The position numbers were made by a program, and so were the translations under genes. Shown piece after piece: positions 11,580 to 24,900 of a DNA stretch of 64,000 nucleotides. Positions within the stretch are counted from its first letter, which is position 1, and every line of letters starts with the position of its first letter. A model generated the notes under the pieces. That model did no database searches. It saw only the letters and a list, made by a program, of their open reading frames with translations, and had not been told where the DNA came from. Origin of the DNA: Sarcocystis neurona. Taxonomy: Eukaryota > Apicomplexa > Conoidasida > Eucoccidiorida > Sarcocystidae. Location: the NCBI GenBank assembly GCA_000727475.1, contig KL647304.1, positions 846,272 to 910,271 on the forward strand. The letters are read 5' to 3'.

Positions 11580-14500
11580 GTGTATATATATACGTATGTA
11601 CATATACATATACATATATACGTATGTCTATATGTATATACACGTACATATAGGTACCTATCTGTCTCTCTCTCTCTATGTATATGTATTTATTTGTAGA
11701 CACCCCCCCAGAGATATATCTGTACACGTATATGTGTCTAGTGTACTTCCCCAGATACATTCATATGTATATACATGTATATGTGTTCAGGACTGTAGGT
11801 GTGCATATGTATCTGTAGTTGTATGCATGTCTGTCCACATATACGTACATACATATATATGTATTTGTAGGTATACACGAACATATTTACGTGTGTTTAT
11901 GTGTGGGTGTACGTACGGCAGTATGCGGGCTTCCCGTCTGTTCTATGCAGACGTCTCCCTATGCATGCATGTGCGAGTGTGGAGCTGCCCCCCTGTAGGA
12001 TAGAAGTGGGTTTGTTTGAAGCGGCTGCGTTCCCTTCTTTTTTCTGGCGCGGTCGTCGCCGTCCCCTCCTTCTTTAGCGTCTTTCTGTGTGGTGGCGCAG
12101 AGCGCGAAAAAGAGGAGTATTCCTTCAATATGTAGAGGCGACCGGTGCCGCATGCGCTCTTGGGCTTCCCTTCTTCCTCTGGCTGTGTCCTCCTCTCGTT
12201 CGCCCCACTTCTCCGCTACAGCAGCAGCAGTCACTTCTTTTGGCGTCTCCCCTGCTGCTCCTCCTCCTTCTGCGTGTGCGCGCGTCTCGGTTTGGCGTCG
12301 CGCGTCTCCTCCCCGTCTCCGTCTCTCACTGTGCGTGTGTCTCGTTTGTTTGCTTCCGTCTCCCACTTTTTGGCGGGTCCTCGGCTCCTGGCAGAAGAAG
12401 AGCAGCAAGCGCAGAAGACGTTGACAACAGCGGCAGTTTTGCGGGAAACGATCGAGCCGCCGAAGGCTTCGGCCGTCGCCAGCGCCAGGAAGATGCTCCA
12501 CCGCGGGGGGGCGCTGACCGACGACTCCGAAGATGCTTCCATCACTCTCCTCGGGAAACTTCTCATGTGTCTCCCTGTTTCTCTTCAACTCGTCAAGTCA
12601 GTTCCTCTATTGCCGTATACGCACTTCCACACATACATATATGGAGAGAGATACAGAGTTATATTTGTATGCGCCAGTGCATTTACATGGGAGTGGTATA
12701 GATAAGTGTACACACGTATATGCATATAGCTGTGTATACGTGTGTGTGGATTCACGTGAATACGTCTCCACACACAATATATAAATATGTACATATATGC
12801 ACCTATACTCTTGTATGTAGCGACGCATAGATCTACATATAGATATACGTATATATGTACACCCTCATACATACACACATATAGACATGAATACACAGAG
12901 ATGGATGTGTACTTCTGTGGAAACGTGCGTGGTGGATCGTAAAGGAGATTTTAAAAGAAAGGAAAAAGGCTTCTGAAGAGACGGAAAGAAAGAGAGCAAA
13001 AACGAACAGTTATATATGTGTCTCCTCCGTTCTGGTTGGAAGAAGACTTATTTGAAGAAATGACCTCGTATTTCTTGCTGTGGTCGTTTGCTTCTTCGGT
13101 TGAAGGCTCCCGAGAAAATACTCGGTGAAGACGAAGACTTCTTCTTCTCCTCTTCTTCTTCCCCTCCGTGCGGCCTTCACTTCCTTCTTCTTCGCTTCTT
13201 CTCTTTCGTCTTCCTGCTGCTGCTGCTGCGTCCAGCCTCTCTCTTTTGCCTTCCCTTCTTCTTCTTCTGCCCATCTCAGCCTTGCGGCTTCTCTTCTCTG
13301 CTTTCTTCACGTGCTTCTGGCTTGTCTTCTGCCCTGTGCTGCTCTCCGTCTCTGCTGCTGCTGCTGCTCTCGCGTCGCCTTCTTCTGCTTCTCTTCTCTT
13401 CGTCGTCTGTTCGGCTTCCTCTTTCTCTCTGTGGCTTCCCCTTTTGCTGCCTCTTTTCTCCTCGTCTTCTTTCTTCCCTACTTCAACCGCGGACGCCAGA
13501 AAAACCGAGAAAAACACCTACACACACACAGATACACACAAACATATGTGCACAAACAAATACATATAATCATAGACATATGAACATATACATATGAACA
13601 TATACATATGAACATATACATATGAGCATATACATATGAACATATACATATGAACATATACATGTAAGCATACACATATAATCATATACACATAAACATA
13701 TACGTATAAACATATGCACACAAACATAGACGTACTAACATATACACATTAGCACATACATATATAAGCAGATGCATATACAAACACATACGTATACAAG
13801 CATATACAAACGTGTATATATATGTATATACATATACAAACATATTCAAACATCTCTACGTATAAAAGCATATGCATATACAAACATATACATATACTAG
13901 CATATAAACATATATATATGTGTATATATACGTCTTCAAACATCTACATTTCTAAACATACACATATATGTGTATGTATGTGTATATATGCGTCTATGTA
14001 GGCCTTCAAACATATACATATGTATAGACATATAGAGATAAAAATGGAGGTGGTAGAAAGTCTTTACTATTTGCGGACATGGGCGCAGGTTGCTTGTCCT
14101 GGGAATTGCTGCTGGATGTACCATGGACGCCCTGGTGCTGGTGGCAGCACTCTCGTCGCAGGACCCGTTCACGATGCCGGTGGCCATCGTCGAAAAAAAT
14201 CCGCTGACGCTGTCTGAAAAGTTGCAGCTGTCTTTAAAATCGAGAGCTGCCTATGATGCCGGGCACTACTCCGAGCCGCTTATGCTACGGTATGTGTTTG
14301 CCTTTCTCTTCCGCTTCCTCTTCGTCTTTTTCTCCGTATATAACCCGAGGATGACGTTTCGGCTGCTGCTCGTCGATACTCGACTCCCTTCCCGCACCCA
14401 CGACTGCGGCTTGCATGCGAGGCAGCAGCCACGTGTGACATATATGGGATGTGGACGTGCCCATTCACGCAGATAAAAAGGGAGAGAAACACAGAGGCAG

Positions 14501-15098
14501 CGAAAGAGGAATACAAGAGAGAAAGACGACAAAGAAAACAAAGAAAGGAAGGGACAGACGGATATACATATATGTGTGTATCTGTTGCTTTATCGGACAC
14601 ATACATAAACATTGGTGTAGGTGTGCGCTTTGGTGTGTATGTACACACGTACGCACATATAATCAATACACATCTGCCTCTCTCTCTCTACATATATATA
14701 TATATATATTCTCATCGTCGATGTGTAGTGCAGCACGTACATATATATAGATAGATGTATGTGCCCATACGGGCATGCTTGTATGTACATATATTCATAT
14801 ATACACGTAGGAACACACCTCTCTATAGATAGATTGACAGATAGATAGATAGACAGGTATACATATCTGTGTGTATAACATGTGTGGAGGTATCACATAC
14901 GTAGCAGAATATGTAAAGGTCCCTGCAACACACACAGAGGCATATCCTGACACGGGGTCATATAGAGATAGGTACCCCTATACCTGTACCTGTTCTTGCA
15001 CTTATATGTGTACTGGTTATTACATACATAGAATAGTTATACATATATATATGTGTATAAGGACGTGTACTCGTTCACATGGGGATCTCTTTCTCTCT

Positions 15099-15134
<36 letters not shown>

Positions 15135-18100
15135 CATCTGCAGGTATCTGTACGTGTACTGGTCCATGCACTTATACGTTGATCTGTTACGTACACATAA
15201 CTCTATAAGAGAGAGAGATAGGTAGATGAGTCCCTTTCTTCGCTGTTGAAGTGGGAGGTATGTGTTGTCTTTGCATACGAATATGTAGACATTGCTGCAG
15301 GTGGATGAGCCCTCGACTCTTATTTAGGGAGGGTAGACGTTTAGGTAGAGAAGATGAGAAGTTGCGGATTGTTTTGGGAGGAGACCTTTTAACTGAACTT
15401 TGCGCGCGAGGCGCCTTTCGATGAGCAGGACCGCCGGTTCACCTGTCCCTCTTCCTTTCTCATTTTTTGCAGGAATCTCTTCGTGGACTGGCTCACAACA
15501 TTTGCAGGACGCATGGCTTCTCTTCGGGCGCGTCTTCTCCCCCGCAGTCGTGGGTCCTCGACGGAGCAGCACCAGCAGCATCTCAACATGAAAGTAAATA
15601 AGATCTCCTTCTCTCTCGCCATTTCTTGGTGGTTTCTTCCTTCCTTCGATTCTGCCCTCTCAACCTCGCCGTCCTGCTGCTCTCCCCGGCGTCCCCCTCC
15701 TCTCTGTCGCTCTCCCTCTCTGCCGCATTCGTTCATCGACGCACACACCGACATTCTGGCTCTCTGCTGTCTCTATCTCTCTTCTTCCGTCTTCTTCTCT
15801 ATGGAGGTGTGGCTGTATGTGTCTCTCTCTGTATGTGTGTGTGTGTGTGTCTCTTTCTGTATGTGTGTGCATGTGTCTCTCTGTGTGTGTATGTGTCTCT
15901 ATGTACGTGTGTGTGTGTGTGTGTGTCTACCTCTCTGTGTGTGTTTCTCTGTGTACGTATGTGTCCCTCTATGTACGTGTCTGTGTGTGTCCCTCTATGT
16001 ACGTGTCTGTGTGTGTCCCTCTATGTACGTGTCTGTGTGTGTCCCTCTATGTACGTGTCTGTGTGTGTCCCTCTATGTACGTGTCTGTGTGTGTCCCTCT
16101 ATGTACGTGTCTGTGTGTGTCCCTCTATGTATGTGTGTGTGTGTGTCTCTCTCTGTATATGTGCCTCTCCCTGTGTGTGTGTCTCTCTCTGTATGTATGT
16201 GTCTCTCTCTGTATGTATGTGTGTGTGTGTATCCCTCTGTACGTGTCTGTGTGTGTGTCTCTCTCTGCGTCTCTGTGTGTGTGTCTCTCTCTCTCTCTGT
16301 ACATGTAGACATTTATATCTGTGTTCATGCATGTTCTTCGGTGTTGTAAACGCTCAAGAAAAGAGAACTTTAAGTGAAGGGATATACCACAAAAACAGGC
16401 AGAAGACACGCACTCACAAACGGCGACTGTTTATCAACAGAAAGGACGACTTTCCCTCATTAAAAAAGGTCGGTCGCCGCGTCAATCCACACACATCTAT
16501 ATCACCACACGCGTTTAAACGCATCGACGTCACATTCTCCGTATCTCTCTGAATATTCACCTGTATTATATATGTGCTTTTCTCTCTCTCTCTCTGTACA
16601 TGTGTATGTATGCATATAGATGTGACACACATACATACATACATATATACACGTACGCATGTCTCCATTTCCCTACGTACAAATTCATCTACATTTTCAT
16701 TTGTGTACCTAGATGAATATCAACCTATATATATACGTGTATGCGTTTTTTCTCCTTTTCTCTCTCTGTCTTTATATTGATATGAAGTTACACATATATA
16801 CACATATATGTGCCTACTTCTTTGGACGTGGGTGTTGCCCTCTCTGTGTGTCTCGTCTCTGTTCGTATGCCTCTCTGTCTCTTCTCCTTTCTCTCTGCGT
16901 GTGTCAATGTACATATATATGTGCATCTTCACATACTTTTACATCATGCATCTGTTCATTTGTCTACCGTAAGGACACGTATATCTATTTGCTTTACCTT
17001 TCTATGTACCTATATGTGAATACCTGTATCTCTCATTCTATATATATATATGTAGATATGTACCTATATGTGAATACGTGTATCTCTCCTTCCATATATA
17101 TATGATCCTACCTATATATGGACATGTGCCATATCACTGTCGCTCTCTCTCGTGCGAGTAGTAAATGCCTTTTTCTATCTATCTCTCTGTGTGTATGTAC
17201 ACGTGTACGTATATATATATATGTGTGTGTCTGAGAATATAAATATGACTATATGTATGTTTCCGTATGTATATATCTACGTGTCGCTCTCTATACTCCT
17301 ACATCTCTCTGTATTCATATGTCTCTCTGTGTTTGTGTGGGTATACGCGACTATACAAATGTTTGTACATACATCGGCATGTGTATGACAAAGTGTTGTA
17401 TATATATGTACGTCTCGCTATATCTCCATCCACCGTATGCGCATGTGTGTCTGTGTTAGAGAATGAGAAGGAAGAAGTAAGTATGTAGGAGTCCCCGTTT
17501 ATATCTTGCTGACTTTTCTTCGTATGTATAGGTACTCGATAAGTATGCGCGTGTACTTGATGCTTGACTTCCACCGCAAGGAGCTACGATAAAAAGACGA
17601 CTCTTGCCCCATGTCCTGCGCGCGTATCGGCGAGGGATTTCGATTAGCAGGTGGACAATTACTGCCTTTTTGTACGTGCAGATGGAGTATCTCCGGGTGG
17701 CGAGGGAATTCGCAAGAATGCACAGCGTCGTGCCGAATCGCGTGGTGCAGATGGCACTTGCTGCGGTGGATATCGCCGTGCGCGTCTGCCGTCTGCTGCG
17801 CCCAGGTATTCCTCGTTTGCTTCCGTCTCCTCTCCTTCGTCTTCTTCTCCTCCTCTCTGGCGTCCGTCGCCTGGTGGTGGCCTCCTCCTCTCCTTCGTTT
17901 TCTTCTGCTGTTCTTCATCCTCGCTTACTGTTCGCCGTCCCCCTCCCGGGGGGCGGGAAGGGGGGAAGGGGGGGGGGAAGCAGGCCACGGAAGAGGGACA
18001 CCAAGGCGATGTAAAGACGCACACACACATATATATGATGTTGTCATACACTTCTTGTGTATGTCTGTGTGGCTGCGTGTGTACAGGATATAAATCCGCA

Positions 18101-18939
18101 TATATATGTATGTGTGTTTCTCTCACAGCTGACAGAGGGAAATGGGCGTCGACACCTTGCTGCGCGGAGGGTCAAGTAGATCTATTTGTTCATCTATACA
18201 CATATGAACTTCCAGCAGATCTGTATATACATATACATCTATGAACTCCGACTATATCAATATATATGGGTATATATATTTACTTGTGTATGTACGGATG
18301 TGTGTTCACGTATATTCGATACTATTCGTACATATATATCTATGAACTCAACTTATGTCAACATATATATAGAGAGAGATAGATAGATAAACAGAATGGA
18401 TATATATAATATGTGTATGTGTGCGTCTATGTGTACATATATAAATTTGGTAATATATATATATATATATCTGTGAACTCATAGTATATATATATATATG
18501 GACAGATATATGTATGTATGTGAATTTATAGATGTGCGGTAGCGAAGGAGAAAGATCTCGTGGGCGTGTGGCTGGCGCGGGATGCCGCATTGGAGACGCG
18601 TATTTGGTGGTATAAAGAAGAGAAGTACTTGCCGTAGATCGTAGAACTCCTTCTTGAGAAATGTTTCGCTTTTAAGGAGAAGAAACGACTACTTTTTCAA
18701 TTTCGTGGTTGCTCCGCTCCCATCCATCCGGCCCGCGCCATTTCTTCTTCCTGTTCGCTCCTGGGAGGAGGAAGCGACATTCATTACCTTTTTGCTGCAC
18801 GCGTCTCGTAGTGGCGCAGTGAGGACGTTTATTTCCTTTTTGCTGGCGCCATCTCTTCTTTCCCTCTGCCCTTCATTTCCATATCATCCACGAAGACAGA
18901 CTACAGGACAGCTGCTTTCTTCCTGCGCAGAAGCTTGCT

Positions 18940-18970
<31 letters not shown>

Positions 18971-21900
18971 GTGTGTACACGTCAACGTCTGTAACGTGTG
19001 CCTGCTTGGCGAACAGTCTTCTTCTTCGACTGTTCGGAGAAGAACTTCTCTCTGTAGTGCTGAAGAGCTTCTCCTGCGTCTTCTTGCCATTATCGCTGTT
19101 GCTCCGGTACCCGCCCGCAAAAAATATAAGAGAAGTCGTTTTTCTTCGGCCTGAACAGGGTGCGTACAAAAGCACTCGCATTTTGAGAAGAAGAAGCGGG
19201 GAAGAGAGACGCGCGACAGCTGCTGCTGTCTCGTCTCCTGACGTGGGTGCAGCAGAGAGAGAAACAGCCACACACACGCGGCCAACTTCGAAGACGGCAG
19301 TCACTACTTTCTTCTGCTCGATCTTTCTTCAATTTCCATCTGCAGGCCCAAAGAATGCCGGTCCTGCAAGGACAAATTAGAAGAAAAGGACGAACCGCCA
19401 CACCACTCGTAGAAAAAGAAAATCGCAGCTTTCTCATATACAGATGTCTCTGCATATGTGTACATGTGTATGTATATATGGATGTGTGCATGCATATATA
19501 TATGTGTGTATGTATACTTTTTTTATATGTGTAGACATATCTACATATATAAACATCACAGCCTTCCTCTCATCTTTACACGTATAGATATGTCTCTCTC
19601 TCTATATATACGTATATGTGTATGTATATGTGTATATGTGTATGTTTGTACACATCTATGTGTATATGTAGGTCACGCGTGTACGTATATGTGTATGTAT
19701 GTATGTATGTATATGTATGTGTGTATGTATCTGTGTATGGATGTATGTATCTATGTATGTATCTATGTATGTATCTACGTATGTATCTATGTATGGATGT
19801 ATGGATGTATGTATCTATGTATCTATGTATGGATGTATGTATCTATGTATGGATGTATGGGTGTATGTATGTATGTATGCCTATACGTGTGCACATATAT
19901 ATATATATATGAACATGTTCGAACGCATATATGTGTACGTTTATACGCAGGTACTGATGTGTACGTAGGTATGCGTGTGTGTATCTCTTTCTCTCTGTCT
20001 TTCTGTCTCTATCTCTCTGTCTATATATATATATATATATTGCTGTATGTAGAGAGTATTTATATGTATGTATATATATATGTGGATATGTGCATATGTA
20101 TGTCATTTTGTGTGCGATGGGGGAAGGCTTCCGAATTATCTCTTCGTATATATAACAATCCGTAGGGCGCGCAGGCGCACGCGTTTAGAGAGGAGGAGGA
20201 CTACCGCAAGAGGACGAAGAGGAGAATATATATATATCTCTAGTGAAGATAATGTCGTCTATCTTTGAACATCTTTGTTCACGAAGAGGACAGCGAAGTT
20301 CAGGAAAAGTGGAATTTCGTCTTCTTTTGTTGTATAGAGGGAACAAATGTGGAGGCGAAGATCATCTCCCCCTCGACTTTCTATGTGTGCGTATCTATCT
20401 GTCTGCCTCTGTAGCTGTCTCTATCAATATCTATCTAACCATCTGTCCATATATATATATATATGTGTAAGAAGGCCATGACAGAGGTAGTGAATTTCTT
20501 CTTCTACGTCATTCATATGTGAGAACGTATAAATGAGGAGAAGACTGTTTTGGCGTGAGGCTCCATTTTCTGGTTTGTGTTGCACAGGTAGCGCTGCGGC
20601 AGAGAACTTGAGGTTCTTTATTGACTTGCTGCAGTACTCAGCTGTTGCCCCTCCTCCTGCTCCTGCGGCTGATGGCCTCCTCCCCGTGCCATTCCCCGAG
20701 CAGCAAGAGCAGCAGCAACAGCAGCAGAAGCAGCAGAGCCAGCAGCGTCTGTCCCTCCTTCCCTCTGCGAGTTCTTCTTCTCCCTTTTTCTCTACCTCCT
20801 CTCCGTCCTCCCCCGATGTCTCTTCTTCTGCGTCGGCCCCAGCAGCAGAGAAGCAACAGCAGCAGCAAGGCGGACCCTGCCACACATATCGCTACAGATC
20901 AGCCATAACCACCTCAGCAGCAGCAGCGGAAGCAGCGGTTCAGGAGCGCGTATCAACGAGTTTGCTGCTGCTTAAAGCGCTGCTTGCTGCAGCCTTTTCA
21001 CCCACATTTTTAGTCGGTCGACCACAGATTGCTATCGCAGGCGAGAGTGTGGAGTCCGCAAAGCTTGTCGCGTCCTTGGCTCTCTTGCTCGGCCATCGAA
21101 GGTTGAAGCCGGCCGAAGGTAAATAAATGTCAAAAAGAAGAAAAAGCTTTCACTGTTTCTTCCTCGAAAAGTCCTCTTCTCATCTTCTTCTTCTCCCTGC
21201 ACGGCGACATACGTGCATTCATAGCGAAAGCAGTGAACGGGCTAGAAAGACACCCCCTGCGCACGTAGACCATATTTTGCTTCTTCTTCTCCGTATTCCT
21301 TTTCCATTTATCCTTCTTCGTTCTCGTCGCCTTCATCGTCTCCGTCTTCTTCTTCTCAGTCTTCACCAGTGCGTGCGCGTCTTTTCTTCAAACCACCATC
21401 GCGCAGGTAGAGACGTATTTTAACGCGGGCAGATATATCCTGTGATGTCTTTTTGCCCACTATCTTCGTCTCTCTCTCTTTGTGTATCCTCGCACAGATC
21501 ATATCTTACGTGAGGCAACACACGTGTATAGCTCGTGTTCTTGCTTTCCCTTCTTTTCTCTCCCTCTCTCTCTCTATACGTATACAGATGGAATTTTATA
21601 TGCCGACAGGTATGTACGTATATACACATATACATATATACATATATACATATATATATATATATGTATCTCGAGTTCTTGCCTCCTTTATTTTTCTCCT
21701 TATCTCTCTCGCTCTCGCTGTCTCTCTCTGCGTACAGCTTATATATGTGTATGTATGTGTGTATGTGTGTATGTGTGTGTATATACGTATACATATACAT
21801 ATATATACATATATATATATACGCACGTATATACACACGCGTATTCATTTGTATGTGTATGTGCGTATCCGTGGGCATGGGGATGAGATGTAATGGGGAG

Positions 21901-24900
21901 AAATCGATGCGTGGCACACGCGAACAGCAGTTCGAAGCAGATAAAAGCTTCTCCCTTTGATGGAGGACTGCTGCTGGTGAGAATTCTTCCCTTTCTCTTC
22001 CCCATTCTCTCTCTCCCTCTGCGTAGAAGAGAAAAAACAACGGAGACAGAGACACAGAGAGACAGACAGAGACAACAAGAAAAAGAAAAGGTAGACAACC
22101 AGCTACGTGTCTACATATATATATATATATATATGTATGTGTATCTATGGGAGAGCCAAAGAGAGAGAGACTTATATATATATATACGTATATAAAGAAG
22201 ACAACCAGCTACGTGTCTACATATATATATATATGTATCTATGGGAGAGCCAAAGAGAGAGAGACATATATATATACGTATATAAAGAAGACAACCAGCT
22301 ACGTGTCTACATATATATATATATGTGTATCTATGGGAGAGCCAGAGTGAGAGAGAGACATATATATACGTGTATAAAGGAGAAAATGGAAGTCAGAAAG
22401 AAAGGAAGAAGAGGCTGTTGCGCGCGTATACATATATGTAGAGGAAGACGCATCCATATTGGCGTGTAGAGGGAATGTCAGCAAATGAGAGAGACGGCGA
22501 GAAGAAGAGAGACGAATAGATAGATATATACGGGTGGATATAGCTGCGTAGACGGCGGAATGTGTGCAGAGAAAGACGAAGAAGAAATGTGTGAGGGGGA
22601 GTGCCGCAAGGATATATATTTTCTCGCAAAAACTGAAGAAAAGAGAGAAAGGGACGTCCAGTTTGGACCCACCAGTACGAGAGAGGGGGAGGCGGGGTGA
22701 AGAGGTGTACGTACACCGCGTAATAAAAGCCCCGACACCTTTTCTTCCCGAGACACCAACGTCCCCCTCTACGCGACCCTTATTCTCTCTCTCTGTGTGT
22801 GTCTTTTTTTTTCTGTTTTTTTCTGTCTCCCCCTTTTCTTTTTCTTGTCTTTCTCTTCCTTCTGCCTTCCTTTCTCGTTTTCTCCCTCTGTCCTCCCTCG
22901 GCCTCCTCTGTCTCTGGTTTTTTCTCCGTATTTCTCTCTTCTCCTTCTCGCTGCGAAGTCTACGTGTGTGTGTGTATGCGTTGCCCTTTCTTCCCTGTCT
23001 TCTTCGTATCGACTGTTCCGTTTTCTGTCTTTACGTATGTGTAGGAGTACTTACGTTTTACGGGTTTCCCTCCTCTTCGGAGCCCGGCTCTGGGGGGCCT
23101 GACTGGCCAGCCAGAGAAGAAGCAGCAGCAGGTTTCTGTTGTGCTGCTGCCGAACAGAAGGAAATTCACCACCCACCACCCCCTACACGCATAGAGGCAG
23201 AGAGAGAAAATAGACACACACACACGTATATATACAGAGAAGCAGGCATAGGAAATTTGCCGGCGTCCCGCCTGGCTGGCCAGCGGCCATTCTTCTGCGT
23301 CTTCTTCTGCAGCTTGCTCCTTTCTCTTCGTCTTCACATACGCGGCGCGGAGACGCCTCCGCGCGCAGCCTCCCGTGCTAGCAGGAGGTCGCGGTGTGCC
23401 ATGCTGTAGACAGCAGCCGTCTGGTTTGTGTGTTTTTTCTCTCATTTCTTCCTCTTCGCAAGAAACTGACTTTCCAGTTTTTTACCCCGCTGCACGCGCG
23501 CGTGCTGTCGTGTCCCTCTTTTTTGCCACCTCAGCAGCAGTTTCGCCTTCTCTGCTCGGTCTTTCTATATCTCGGAATGTATGTGGACCGCTCTGTTAAT
23601 TTGAATGAATATACATGTGGATGTGTGTGTGGCACTCTGTTTCCCGGTCTTTCTGTCTCCCCCTTGCATCTTCGTATGCACGTGTATTTATATTTGTTTA
23701 TGTTTCGCTTTGTGTAGCTGTGCGTGTGGCTCTGTGTCTCTCTCTGCTTTTCGGATCCTTGTATGTCTGTGTATACGTGTGTGTCTTTGTGTTTCTCGCC
23801 GTCTCCCTCTCTGTCCCTCTTTGTGTGTCTCTATGTGTGTGTCTGTACTTCTTGAATTTTTTTTGTGTACATGTGTGTTCGTTTATTTTTTCCTCTCTAT
23901 ATGCGTTTGTGTGTGTGTCTCGCGGTCTCTCTGTGTCTCTCTGTCTCGCTTCATGTGTGTCTGTGTCTACTTTTTGACTTTTCTGTGTGCACGTCGGAGC
24001 AGTTGCAGCACTGCTGGTGGCTGAGGCAGATCCGACTTGTACGTTGATGACTAACGTGGGAAGTTCGAGAGATTACTTCTCGCGGACTGCTGCCCGGGCT
24101 GCTCTCGCAGTATGCTGCGCAGGACAAAAGTATGTGGTGCTGGAGTGTGACCTGCCACGGAATTTTTTCCTAGTTTCCTTCCCCTCGTCATTCGCCGAAA
24201 ATGCGTCTTTCTCCTGTTGGGGTCAGCACGCGGGGCTCCCAACGCAGCAGCAGCAGCAGCAAGAAGAAGAAGAAGGAGGCAGCAGGCAGGGCGGCGGCCG
24301 ATGCCCCGCGCAGCAAAAGAGGCAGCAAAAAAGCAAGAAAAAAAAGAAGAAGAAGCAAAAGGAAGAAAAGGAGGAGAAGGAGGAGGAGGAGGAGAAGTCG
24401 CTGCTGCAGGTCGTGCAACATTCCTTCGAATTTCGGACGGTCCAGCAGCAGCAACTTCATCGACAGAGACTGCTGCAGCCGGAGCGCGTCGGCAGTCATG
24501 TCATCCCCGCCGTCGAGGACGCTCCTGTCGAAGACAACGAGCAGCAGCAACAGCAGCCATCAAAACGGTCCTGTCCAGACGCAGGCGATTTCTTCCGCTT
24601 TTTGCTGCTGCAGCAGCAGGAGCAGCGACGGCGACAGCCGCATGTGTCCGTCTCGACGGCGGGAGCAGCCGGGGGAGAAAAGAGGAAGAAGGAGGAGGAA
24701 GGAGAACAGCAGAGGCAGGAAGAGGAGGAGCAGCAGCAGCAGCAGAAGTCCGGGGAAGTGGGAAGAGATGATGCAGGGAAAAAAGGAGAAAGAATGGGAG
24801 GCAGGACTCTGTCAATCGCCGCGCATGTTCTCAATCAGTTCGCCCATGGCAGGCGGTGCGTCGTCTCACAGCTGCTCGGCCTTCTTCTCTCTTTTTCTTT

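Noticed and set aside
15483..16552. Long ORFs in the GT/CT microsatellite (Cys/Val/Ser-rich)
   Set aside because: Only the first part up to 15593 is exon; the rest is repeat after a GTAAAT donor.
21407..21423. Acceptor at 21405-21406 as the start of the next helicase exon
   Set aside because: In the required phase it hits a stop after five codons. The acceptor at 24001-24002 restores phase and a long open exon.
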